Of a stretch of DNA of 64,000 bases, positions 1 through 7,485 are shown piece after piece. Position numbers and translations under genes: made by a program. Position 1 is the stretch's first letter, and each line of letters begins with the position of its first letter. The DNA lies in NCBI RefSeq assembly GCF_002904165.1, contig NZ_CVTD020000008.1, positions 186,001 through 250,000 of the forward strand, in the 5' to 3' direction. The notes beneath the pieces are model-generated. The model was not told the origin of the DNA, searched no databases, and saw only the letters and a program-made list of their open reading frames with translations. Source of the stretch: Herbinix hemicellulosilytica (GTDB lineage Bacteria > Bacillota > Clostridia > Lachnospirales > Lachnospiraceae).

Positions 1-302
1 TGGAAAATTATATGGAGTTATTCAGCAAAGTAGACGGTATATTTACGGCTGATATCGGGGCTTATTTTTGCCTGGCTTTTGCTAAAAAGAAAGGAATAAG
101 GGTTCCTGAAGACTTAAAAATCATCGGATTTGACGGACTTGAAATAACAAGGATGTCAGACCCTCAAATAACAACTATAGTACAGGATATCCCTGCTATG
201 GCACGAATTTGTGTGGAGTGTATGAGAGACATGCTTAATGGGCAAAAAGTAGAATCGAAATATATGGTAGATGTTAAGGTCCAGGAAGGTGGAACGGTTT
301 AA
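1..302 (+). CDS. LacI-family transcriptional regulator, C-terminal part (cut by window edge)
   Basis: The reading frame is open from the window edge to a TAA at 300-302. It encodes the last ~100 residues of a LacI/GalR regulator. The pattern GIFTADIGAYFCLAFAKKKG, then VPEDLKIIGFDG and DPQITTIVQDI, is the second half of the periplasmic-binding-like effector domain, which ends with the usual conserved glycine/aspartate turn. The DNA-binding head lies outside the window. A LacI-type palindrome sits 130 bases downstream in front of the next genes, so this protein is the obvious candidate to bind it (inference). The effector is probably a sugar released from the glycans handled by the downstream enzymes. 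Confidence 0.88.
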   Translation, partial: ENYMELFSKVDGIFTADIGAYFCLAFAKKKGIRVPEDLKIIGFDGLEITRMSDPQITTIVQDIPAMARICVECMRDMLNGQKVESKYMVDVKVQEGGTV

Positions 303-399
303 TGCGTTCTATAAATCTGAAATATTAATATATTAGTAACAGAGCAAAATAGTAATATAATTTGTTTAAAACATATAAAATTTATACACTTTTTTGTAA

Positions 400-428
400 T
401 TGACAAAATGGATGGAAAATTATATATT
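400..428 (+). promoter_or_regulatory. Sigma-A type promoter of the esterase/kinase/phosphorylase genes
   Basis: TTGACA at 400-405 and TATATT at 423-428 are separated by exactly 17 bases. The predicted transcription start falls near 435, inside the palindrome at 434-447, which is the classic position for a repressor block. The next intact gene starts at 746, so the leader would be about 310 nt. Confidence 0.75.
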
Positions 429-433
429 TTAAA

Positions 434-447
434 TGGAAACGTTTCCA
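434..447. promoter_or_regulatory. LacI-family operator, perfect palindrome
   Basis: TGGAAACGTTTCCA is a perfect 14-base palindrome with the central CG typical of LacI/GalR and CcpA (cre) sites. It lies immediately after the -10 box at 423-428. Because a LacI gene ends just upstream, local repression is the simplest reading. CcpA binding is the alternative, since the sequence also resembles a cre site. Confidence 0.72.
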
Positions 448-522
448 CATACATATGATAAATTTTTCTGTTATCTAACATTGATATTTTGATTAATGAA
501 GGTTTATAAACAAGACTGAGAT

Positions 523-551
523 AAAGCGGCACTTATAGACGGATGCTGCTT
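523..551 (+). terminator. Possible hairpin/attenuator in the esterase leader
   Basis: AAAGCGGCA and TGCTGCTTT can form a 9-bp stem with one G-U pair, and the second arm runs into a short T tract. It could be an old terminator or an attenuator between the promoter at 400-428 and the esterase. The stem is weak and the T tract is broken by ACG, so this is tentative. Confidence 0.3.
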
Positions 552-570
552 TTACGTTATTAACCAATAA

Positions 571-693
571 GTCAGCGGATTATTCTCCTATGATTGCCAA
601 ATTGGTAAGGGGATAATTCCAATCTTAGTATTTTATTTATTTGAACAAGGATATATAATAGAAGGTGTAGTTTTAGGCCGTGTAAAAGGTTAA
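571..693 (+). pseudogene. Remnant of a sugar ABC transporter permease (CUT1/MalG-like C-terminus)
   Basis: An open frame between the stop at 568-570 and the TAA at 691-693 has no usable start codon. Its last ~26 residues include IIPILVFYLFEQGYIIEGVV and end LGRVKG. This matches the closing segment of carbohydrate ABC permeases of the MalG type, which end in a hydrophobic helix, a Q, a G and a terminal VKG. About 40 codons remain; the rest of the gene and any partners are missing. It suggests that the LacI-controlled unit once encoded a transporter and was later deleted down to its 3' end. The fragment now forms part of the leader of the esterase gene. Confidence 0.62.
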
Positions 694-745
694 TTAAATT
701 GTGGAACAGATTAAAAAGAGTAAATAATGAATGGGGGTAGTATCT

Positions 746-1543
746 ATGGCTATTTTCCAGGTAGATGTATATTCAAAATCATTAGCGAAAAGTACTTGTT
801 TTCATATGGTAATACCTAATGATGTTCCTCCAATGATGATTGAGGGTAATGAAAACTATAACAGGAAGATGAAAACATTGTTCTTACTCCACGGTTATTC
901 GGGGGCGAGTAAGGATTGGTTACTCGGAAGTTCCGTTCAGGAGCTGGCTATTAAGTATAATATGGCTGTAGTTATGCCATCAGGTGACAACAGCTTTTAT
1001 TTGGACGGAAAAGGAACAGGAAGAGCCTATGGAACATATGTAGGGCAAGAATTGGTCGATTATGTCAGAAAGACATTTAATTTGGCCATGAACAGAGAGG
1101 ATACCTTTATAGGCGGTCTTTCTATGGGAGGATTTGGAGCTATCCGTACTGGCTTATATTATCATGAAACCTTCGGTAAAATTGTGGGTCTTTCTTCGGC
1201 GTTAATTATCCATAATGTGAAGAACAAAAAAGAAGGTTTTAAGGACCCCATAGCAGATTATGATTATTACACTTTGGTATTCGGAAACCTGGATAAATTG
1301 GAAAACAGCGTAAATAATCCCGAATACCTGATTAAGAAGCTAAAAGAAGAAAACAAGCAAATACCTAAAATATATATGGCTTGCGGAACTGAGGATTTTC
1401 TGATTGAGGAAAACAGGGCATTTTTCAAATTTTTAAAGGATGAAAATATTGATGTAGAATATGTTGAAAGTCCCGGAGCTCATAACTGGGATTTCTGGAA
1501 TGCTTATCTTGAGCCTTCCATCAAGTGGTTGTTGAGTAATTAG
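746..1543 (+). CDS. Esterase of the EstA / S-formylglutathione hydrolase-like family
   Basis: A 265-residue alpha/beta hydrolase without a signal peptide, so cytoplasmic. Visible motifs are the oxyanion region LLHGYSG (about residues 48-53), the nucleophile elbow GLSMGG with Ser126, an acidic residue in GTEDFL, and the histidine in GAHNWDFW. This is the layout of small esterases such as tributyrin esterase EstA and acetyl-xylan or feruloyl-type esterases. I chose ATG 746 because GGGGGT at 733-738 is an ideal ribosome binding site for it; an in-frame ATG at 731 overlaps that site. It is followed by a kinase and a GH13 phosphorylase, so it may remove acyl groups from imported sugars (inference). 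Substrate unknown. Confidence 0.85.
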   Translation: MAIFQVDVYSKSLAKSTCFHMVIPNDVPPMMIEGNENYNRKMKTLFLLHGYSGASKDWLLGSSVQELAIKYNMAVVMPSGDNSFYLDGKGTGRAYGTYVGQELVDYVRKTFNLAMNREDTFIGGLSMGGFGAIRTGLYYHETFGKIVGLSSALIIHNVKNKKEGFKDPIADYDYYTLVFGNLDKLENSVNNPEYLIKKLKEENKQIPKIYMACGTEDFLIEENRAFFKFLKDENIDVEYVESPGAHNWDFWNAYLEPSIKWLLSN

Positions 1544-1632
1544 ACCGCTCTTAATTTTCTACATGCCAATGTTTTAAACAGTAAAGTTAAGGACATTATA
1601 TACTAAGGAACATAAATCAGGAGGGCTTATAC

Positions 1633-2622
1633 ATGAATTTTAAAGACAATGAAACCGGCAGGCTAAACAGGGTTATTGACCTGGAATCAATACTTGAAAA
1701 TTTATCCGGTATATATAATATCGATGACACAGAAAATATACCGAAAGGTGATATGCCCGGAGATAAAATAAAAATAGGCGAAAGTCATATAAAAAAGGCT
1801 CAGATAATTCTCCCGAGGCTTCTTAAAATGCTTGTTCCCATTTTAAACGAGAATCCCAATAAAAGAGCGGTTGTTGCGGTTTGCGGAGGCTCCGGGGTAG
1901 GTAAATCGGAAATAGCATCTTTACTGTCTTACTATCTGAATAAATTGAATATAGGAAGCTACACCTTATCCGGTGACAACTATCCCCACAGAATACCCAA
2001 ATATAATGATGCGGAAAGGCTTCGCGTATTCAGGCAGTGGGGGCTAAAAGGGCTTATAGCCGGAGGAGAATACATTGGCGACAGACCGCAGATTCTTATG
2101 GAACTGCAAAAGGAAAACCAGGATTCCAATCCCGAACTTGTAAATAAATATCCGTGGTTAGCCATATATCAGAGGTCCGGAAGAAGCGGTCTTAAGAATT
2201 ATCTTGGAACATCGAATGAAATTAATTTTGATGAAATTTCTGGTATTATTTCCCAATTTAAAAACGGTGCTGATTCAATATATTTAAGAAGAATGGGCAG
2301 GGAAGAATCCGAGTTATGGTATGAAGCAGTCGATTTCATGGATAAAAATGTAATAATAATTGAGTGGACTCACAGCAACAATGACAATCTGCTCGGAGTT
2401 GATATTCCTATTCTACTAAACAGTACTCCTCAGGAAACTCTTGAACACAGAAGGGCAAGAAACAGGGACGGAGCGGTTGACAGCCCGTTTACTATGATGG
2501 TACTTGAAATTGAGCAAAAATTGCTGATATCACAGGCTGCAAAAGCTAAGCTTATTGTGTCAAAAAGCGGGGACATATTGTCTTATGAGGAGTTTATCAA
2601 TGTAATGGTAAAACAGCAGTAA
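1633..2622 (+). CDS. P-loop kinase of the uridine kinase/phosphoribulokinase superfamily, substrate unknown
   Basis: A 329-residue protein with a clear Walker A loop, GGSGVGKS, at residues 85-92. A kinase-like acceptor region follows (SGDNYPHRIPKYNDAERLR), with an IIIEWTH segment that may be the Walker B-like strand, and a late EHRRARNRD arginine cluster resembling a lid. The fold type is that of uridine kinase, phosphoribulokinase, pantothenate kinase and plant-type D-glycerate kinase. The ~75-residue N-terminal extension is not something I recognise. It has a good ribosome binding site (AGGAGGGC) and lies between an esterase and a GH13 phosphorylase. I infer that it phosphorylates the sugar or polyol freed by that phosphorylase. 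Automated annotation may call it adenylylsulfate kinase, for which the context gives no support. Confidence 0.68.
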   Translation: MNFKDNETGRLNRVIDLESILENLSGIYNIDDTENIPKGDMPGDKIKIGESHIKKAQIILPRLLKMLVPILNENPNKRAVVAVCGGSGVGKSEIASLLSYYLNKLNIGSYTLSGDNYPHRIPKYNDAERLRVFRQWGLKGLIAGGEYIGDRPQILMELQKENQDSNPELVNKYPWLAIYQRSGRSGLKNYLGTSNEINFDEISGIISQFKNGADSIYLRRMGREESELWYEAVDFMDKNVIIIEWTHSNNDNLLGVDIPILLNSTPQETLEHRRARNRDGAVDSPFTMMVLEIEQKLLISQAAKAKLIVSKSGDILSYEEFINVMVKQQ

Positions 2623-2638
2623 AATGAAATTCGAATAA

Positions 2639-2725
2639 AGCCTGCCTGATATGCTAAGTTTAGGTAGACTGTATCGGCAGGCTATATTAACAGGCAGGAT
2701 ACGGCTATAAAAAATACTGCCTGTT
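2639..2725 (+). repeat. Two tandem hairpins with interchangeable arms
   Basis: Arm A (2639-2651, AGCCTGCC..) pairs with arm B (2672-2683, ..GGCAGGCT). Arm C (2689-2697, AACAGGCAG) pairs with arm D (2717-2725, CTGCCTGTT). Because B and C share GGCAGG-like cores, A could also pair with C and D with B. No T tract follows, so neither is a classic terminator. The element lies between the kinase and the phosphorylase and may be an RNA processing or stability element, or a conformational switch (inference). Confidence 0.55.
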
Positions 2726-2806
2726 GGCATAACGATATAAAAAGTATATGACTAATTTACGTTTGATAAATTTTATACAATATAGTAAAAAGGAACGGGA
2801 ATAACT

Positions 2807-4528
2807 ATGACTAAGCAAGGATTATTACAAAATGCCGGTCCCATGTTCAATGCTTATCCTGACAGCATAGGAGGAACATTGAATGATTGTGTAGAACTTC
2901 TTAAGCTGCCGGAGTTTGAAAATGCATTTAGGGCATTTTATATTTTGCCAAGCCTTTTCAATACAGATCTTGACAGGGGTTTTTCGGTAATTGATTATGA
3001 GTTGAATGAGGCATATGCCTCCAATGAAGATTTAAAAAATTTAAAACAGTTGAATATAGAGCTTAAGCTGGATTTCATTTTAAACCATTGTTCTGTACTT
3101 TCAAAACAGTTTCAGGATATTATAAAAAACGGGGAAAAATCAAAATACACGGATTTCTTCATCAACTGGAACAAGTTTTGGGACGGGTACGGAGAAATGA
3201 CAGAAGAAGGATATATCCGCCCTTATGACGAATATATCAAAAATATGTTTTTCAGAAAACCCGGACTTCCGATTTTGATGGTAAGGATGCCTGACGGCAG
3301 GGAAGTACCCTATTGGAACACTTTTTATCAGGAAGTAAAATATAATAAAATCACAAGTTATGAACTCATAAAAAACCTGAATATCCAGTATGTAACTGCT
3401 GAAAGAATAGCAAATCTGGTAAACAGTGCCCTGGATGAAGGAAAGAAACCGATTGAAATTGATTTTACAGGCTTTGAAAAATACAAAGATGAGGTAATAG
3501 ATTTACTTGAAGCAAACAGGCATTATCTAGGCCAGATGGACCTTAATATAAAGTCGCCACTGGTATGGGAGTTCTATGATGATACCTTAAAAAAATTAAA
3601 AGAGTACGGAGCGTCGATAATTAGGCTTGATGCATTTGCATATGCTCCAAAAGAACCGGGAGAAAAGAACTTTTTAAATGAACCGGGAACATGGGAGCTG
3701 CTTGAACGGGTAAGAGAATTGGCTGATAAATATCAATTAACGCTTTTACCTGAGATACATTCAAGATACGAAGAAAAAGTTCATGAAAAATTAGCCGAAA
3801 AAGGTTATCTTACTTATGATTTCTTTTTGCCGGGATTAATTATTGATGCATTGGAGCGGCACAATAATAAGTATTTAGTTAAATGGTTTTATGATATTAT
3901 TGAAAAGAATATAAAAACCGTAAATATGCTGGGGTGTCATGACGGAATTCCCCTGCTGGACTTAAAGGGCCTGATTCCTGATGATGAAATTGACCAATTA
4001 ATCAGTACGATTGTATCAAGAGGCGGAATGGTAAAAGACCTGCACGGTAAGAAAAATATATATTATCAGGTTAATTCTACGTATTTCAGCGCCCTTGGAG
4101 AAGACGAAAGAAAACTTCTTTTGGCCAGAGCCATTCAAATTTTCACTCCCGGTATACCCCAGGTATGGTATCTTGATTTATTTGCAGGAAGAAATGACTA
4201 TGAGGCGGTTAAAACGGCAGGACCGGGAGGGCATAAGGAAATTAACCGTACCAATTTGACTATGGATCAGGTAAAAGACGGTCTTAAGACAGATGTTGTA
4301 AGACAGCAGTTAGAATTACTAAGATTCAGAAATACTTTTCCTGCATTTGGCTTTAATGCCAAATTGCAAGTTATAGAATCAGAACCGCATATATTGAAAC
4401 TCAGGTGGGAAAAAGACTCCTGCAGTGCAACACTCACAGCCAATTTGAAGGATTATTCCTTTGAAATATCGGGTGTAGATGAAAATAATAATATTATAAA
4501 TTTTAATTCAAATAACAATAATTGGTAG
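2807..4528 (+). CDS. GH13 subfamily 18 glycoside phosphorylase, sucrose-phosphorylase-like with an insertion
   Basis: A 573-residue cytoplasmic alpha-glucoside phosphorylase. Catalytic signatures of sucrose phosphorylase are present: DFILNHCS near residue 89, the nucleophile Asp275 in IIRLDAFAYA, the acid/base Glu316 in LLPEIHSRY, and Asp379 in GCHDGIP. The C-terminal part follows the family (QVNSTYFSAL, FTPGIPQVWY, GRNDYEAV, EINRTNL). Known family members are about 490-560 residues. Here roughly 65 extra residues (about 178-243) sit between PYWNTF and MDLNIKSP, in the part of the barrel that shapes the acceptor site. Expected reaction: alpha-glucoside plus phosphate gives glucose 1-phosphate plus an acceptor. 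Because of the insertion, and GCHDGIP where sucrose phosphorylase has DTHDGIG, sucrose itself may not be the substrate. Confidence 0.82.
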   Translation: MTKQGLLQNAGPMFNAYPDSIGGTLNDCVELLKLPEFENAFRAFYILPSLFNTDLDRGFSVIDYELNEAYASNEDLKNLKQLNIELKLDFILNHCSVLSKQFQDIIKNGEKSKYTDFFINWNKFWDGYGEMTEEGYIRPYDEYIKNMFFRKPGLPILMVRMPDGREVPYWNTFYQEVKYNKITSYELIKNLNIQYVTAERIANLVNSALDEGKKPIEIDFTGFEKYKDEVIDLLEANRHYLGQMDLNIKSPLVWEFYDDTLKKLKEYGASIIRLDAFAYAPKEPGEKNFLNEPGTWELLERVRELADKYQLTLLPEIHSRYEEKVHEKLAEKGYLTYDFFLPGLIIDALERHNNKYLVKWFYDIIEKNIKTVNMLGCHDGIPLLDLKGLIPDDEIDQLISTIVSRGGMVKDLHGKKNIYYQVNSTYFSALGEDERKLLLARAIQIFTPGIPQVWYLDLFAGRNDYEAVKTAGPGGHKEINRTNLTMDQVKDGLKTDVVRQQLELLRFRNTFPAFGFNAKLQVIESEPHILKLRWEKDSCSATLTANLKDYSFEISGVDENNNIINFNSNNNNW

Positions 4529-4546
4529 GTTGTTATTACGAAATGA

Positions 4547-4603
4547 AAACACATAGTGAAGATACGTTGTAATTTATACGCGTAGCACACTATGTGTTTT
4601 TTT
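4547..4603 (+). terminator. Rho-independent terminator after the phosphorylase gene
   Basis: AAACACATAGTG (4547-4558) pairs with CACTATGTGTTT (4588-4599) and is followed by an unbroken T run. It closes the LacI-controlled unit and separates it from the alpha-xylosidase gene. Confidence 0.82.
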
Positions 4604-4940
4604 AAGCATTTATCCGTTTTTGGGGTTGTCTTTATTCATACCATACGGCCGATTTCATATTGCTATCAACTACGGTAAAAAACTAATAATTACAGAATAT
4701 AAAGTTTGAAAAACAGCATATTTAAATTTATTTTTATATTAAACCGAAATTAAATTGATAATGGCATTAGATATAATTATTTCATATTAACATACTTTAA
4801 AATTTACCTTTATATGTGAATAATAATAGACATTGATTATTGTATAGCACAGAATTAAAATAATTTTAAGTTTATAATTTCTATAATAAATAGAGTAGGA
4901 TTAGGCAGATGCTAGGGATATTAGTGGTATATATAATAAA
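4604..4940. other. AT-rich intergenic region upstream of yicI
   Basis: About 340 bases with no convincing gene, no obvious operator palindrome and only weak promoter-like hexamers. It presumably holds the promoter of the alpha-xylosidase gene. I see no copy of the 434-447 operator here. Confidence 0.5.
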
Positions 4941-4952
4941 GGAGGAATATGT

Positions 4953-7331
4953 GTGAAATTCTCAAACGGTTGCTGGCTGAACAAACAAGGCACGGAGGTA
5001 TTTTCGCCTGCGGAAGTATATTTTATTAATAACGAAGAACGAAAGCCTATAAAAACCACGGGGGAGTTTACCTGCAAAGAAATAAGAATATGTGCTCCCA
5101 CCCATAAAATCAGGCACAGGGGAGACACCCTGGGGGGTGTAAATCTGACAATCCGCATTTCTTCACCATATCCGGAGATTCTTCGTATCAGGACAGATCA
5201 TTACCTCGGGGTCAAGGATAAAACTCCGAAATTTGAACTGAATATTGAAGATAACAGTAGTCTTACGGTTGACAACAAAAAAGATTTCCTGGTGATAAAA
5301 AGCGGCAGCCTAAAGGTTAAAATAAACAAGGCAGACTGGAAGATGGAGTTTTTCAGGGGCGATAAAAAAATAACCGAAAGCGGATGGAAGGACCTGGCTT
5401 ATATAAAAACCGACTGGAAAGGGCTGGCTTATGATGACGGTGGATTTGATAATACTTACATGAGGGAAAGACTTTCTTTGTCGGTGGGGGAACTGGTCTA
5501 CGGTTTCGGGGAGAGGTTTACGCCGTTTGTTAAGAACGGCCAATCGATTGATATATGGAACGAAGACGGCGGTACATCAACCGAACAGGCTTATAAAAAC
5601 GTTCCTTTTTATATATCAAGTAAAGGTTATGGGGTTTTTGTAAACCATCCGGAAAGAGTATCTTTTGAAGTGGGTTCTGAGATGGTAAAGAAAGTCCAGT
5701 TTTCAGTGCCCGGAGAGTCCCTGGACTATTTCATTATAAACGGACCGTCCATGAAAGAAGTCCTGGCAAGATATACTGACCTTACGGGTAAACCGGCCCT
5801 GCCTCCTGCGTGGACTTTCGGACTTTGGCTGTCAACTTCGTTTACTACCAATTATGACGAAGAAACGGTTACCGGTTTTGTGGACGGCATGTTTGAAAGA
5901 GGCATTCCTTTTAACGTTTTCCACTTTGACTGTTTCTGGATGAAGGAATTTCATTGGTCTGACTTAACCTGGGACAGCGACGTTTTTCCCGATCCTGCTG
6001 GTATGATAAGACGCCTTAAAGAAAAGGGGCTTAAAATATGCGTCTGGATTAACAGCTACATAGGCCAGGAATCGGCTTTATTTGCCGAAGGAGTAGAGAA
6101 GGGTTACTTTATTAAAAGACCGAACGGTGACGTATGGCAATGGGATATGTGGCAGCCCGGTATGGCTATAGTTGACTTTACCAATCCGGAAGCCTGCAGA
6201 TGGTTTGCTTCCAAGCTGGAACAATTGCTGGATATGGGAGTAGATTGCTTTAAGACCGATTTCGGCGAAAGGATTCCGACAGATGTGGTATATTATGACG
6301 GATCAGATCCGCTAAAGATGCACAATTATTATAGCTACCTTTACAATAAAGTTGTCTTTGAGCTTTTGGAACGGAAGAAGGGAAAAGGAGAAGCCGTATT
6401 GTTTGCAAGAAGTGCCACTGCAGGAGGTCATAAGTTCCCTGTTCACTGGGGAGGAGACTGCTGGTCCGATTATGAATCAATGGCGGAAAGCCTGCGGGGC
6501 GGCCTGTCTTTGGCTATGTCAGGTTTCGGCTTCTGGAGTCATGATATAGGCGGCTTTGAGAGTACATCCACACCGGATGTATATAAGCGCTGGGCAGCAT
6601 TCGGGCTTTTGTCTACCCACTCCCGCCTTCACGGAAGCTGGTCTTATAGGGTTCCCTGGGCCTATGACGAAGAAGCGGTGGATGTAGTCCGTTTCTTTAC
6701 CAGGTTAAAATGTTCCCTTATGCCTTATCTGTTTAAGCAGGCTATTGATACTTCAAAAACCGGAATTCCGGTTATGAGAAGCATGGTTATGGAATTTGAA
6801 GACGACCCGACCTGTGCCTATCTTGACAGGCAGTATATGTTAGGGGATGCATTACTGGTTGCACCGATTTTTAACGAAGAAGGAACAGCCCTCTATTACC
6901 TGCCCGAGGGCAGATGGACGGATTATCTGACCGGAGAGATCAAGATGGGAGGCAGATGGGTTAAAGAACACCATGGATATTTGAGCATACCTCTGCTTGT
7001 AAGGGAAGGAAGCATTATTGCGGTTGGCTCTAATTTCAATAATGCTGTTTATGATTATTCCGACGGAGTTATACTTAAAGTTTATGAGTTAAAGGATAAT
7101 GTGCCTGCACATACCGAAGTTTATACAGATAAGGGCTATCCGACCGTAAAAGCCGAAATAATAAGAAAATCAGATAAAATTTTAATAAACGTAGAATCCA
7201 ACAAAAAATATACCGTACGGCTGATAAATGTAAAAGGTATAGTTTCTGTTGATAACGGACTTTTTGAAGAAGACGGCAATGATACCGTAATAATTCCAAA
7301 GGGAGCAGGGCAGATAGTATGCTCATTCTAA
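4953..7331 (+). CDS. yicI: Alpha-xylosidase, glycoside hydrolase family 31 (YicI-like)
   Basis: A 792-residue GH31 enzyme very close in motif layout to E. coli YicI, which releases alpha-xylose from isoprimeverose and xyloglucan fragments. The nucleophile is Asp436 in CFKTDFGERIPTDV, and the acid/base is Asp502 in HWGGDCWSDYESMAESLRGG; both sit 20 residues later than in YicI (416 and 482). The order is an N-terminal beta domain, the (beta/alpha)8 barrel starting near FGLWLSTSF, then C-terminal beta domains. There is no signal peptide, so it acts inside the cell on imported xyloglucan oligosaccharides. The start is GTG 4953, set by GGAGGA at 4941-4946. The GH3 gene downstream likely removes the remaining beta-linked sugar. 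Confidence 0.93.
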   Translation: MKFSNGCWLNKQGTEVFSPAEVYFINNEERKPIKTTGEFTCKEIRICAPTHKIRHRGDTLGGVNLTIRISSPYPEILRIRTDHYLGVKDKTPKFELNIEDNSSLTVDNKKDFLVIKSGSLKVKINKADWKMEFFRGDKKITESGWKDLAYIKTDWKGLAYDDGGFDNTYMRERLSLSVGELVYGFGERFTPFVKNGQSIDIWNEDGGTSTEQAYKNVPFYISSKGYGVFVNHPERVSFEVGSEMVKKVQFSVPGESLDYFIINGPSMKEVLARYTDLTGKPALPPAWTFGLWLSTSFTTNYDEETVTGFVDGMFERGIPFNVFHFDCFWMKEFHWSDLTWDSDVFPDPAGMIRRLKEKGLKICVWINSYIGQESALFAEGVEKGYFIKRPNGDVWQWDMWQPGMAIVDFTNPEACRWFASKLEQLLDMGVDCFKTDFGERIPTDVVYYDGSDPLKMHNYYSYLYNKVVFELLERKKGKGEAVLFARSATAGGHKFPVHWGGDCWSDYESMAESLRGGLSLAMSGFGFWSHDIGGFESTSTPDVYKRWAAFGLLSTHSRLHGSWSYRVPWAYDEEAVDVVRFFTRLKCSLMPYLFKQAIDTSKTGIPVMRSMVMEFEDDPTCAYLDRQYMLGDALLVAPIFNEEGTALYYLPEGRWTDYLTGEIKMGGRWVKEHHGYLSIPLLVREGSIIAVGSNFNNAVYDYSDGVILKVYELKDNVPAHTEVYTDKGYPTVKAEIIRKSDKILINVESNKKYTVRLINVKGIVSVDNGLFEEDGNDTVIIPKGAGQIVCSF

Positions 7332-7485
7332 CCGTTTATTTTCCTGTCAGGCCATATTGTTGTATAAGATATTACAAAAGATTTATAAATAATATAGTTT
7401 AAAACATTTTATAGAATCCCTGAGGTTATTATAATATTGGTACAGGAATTAACTATAATTTTTATTATGGAGAAAGGTAAGGTAT

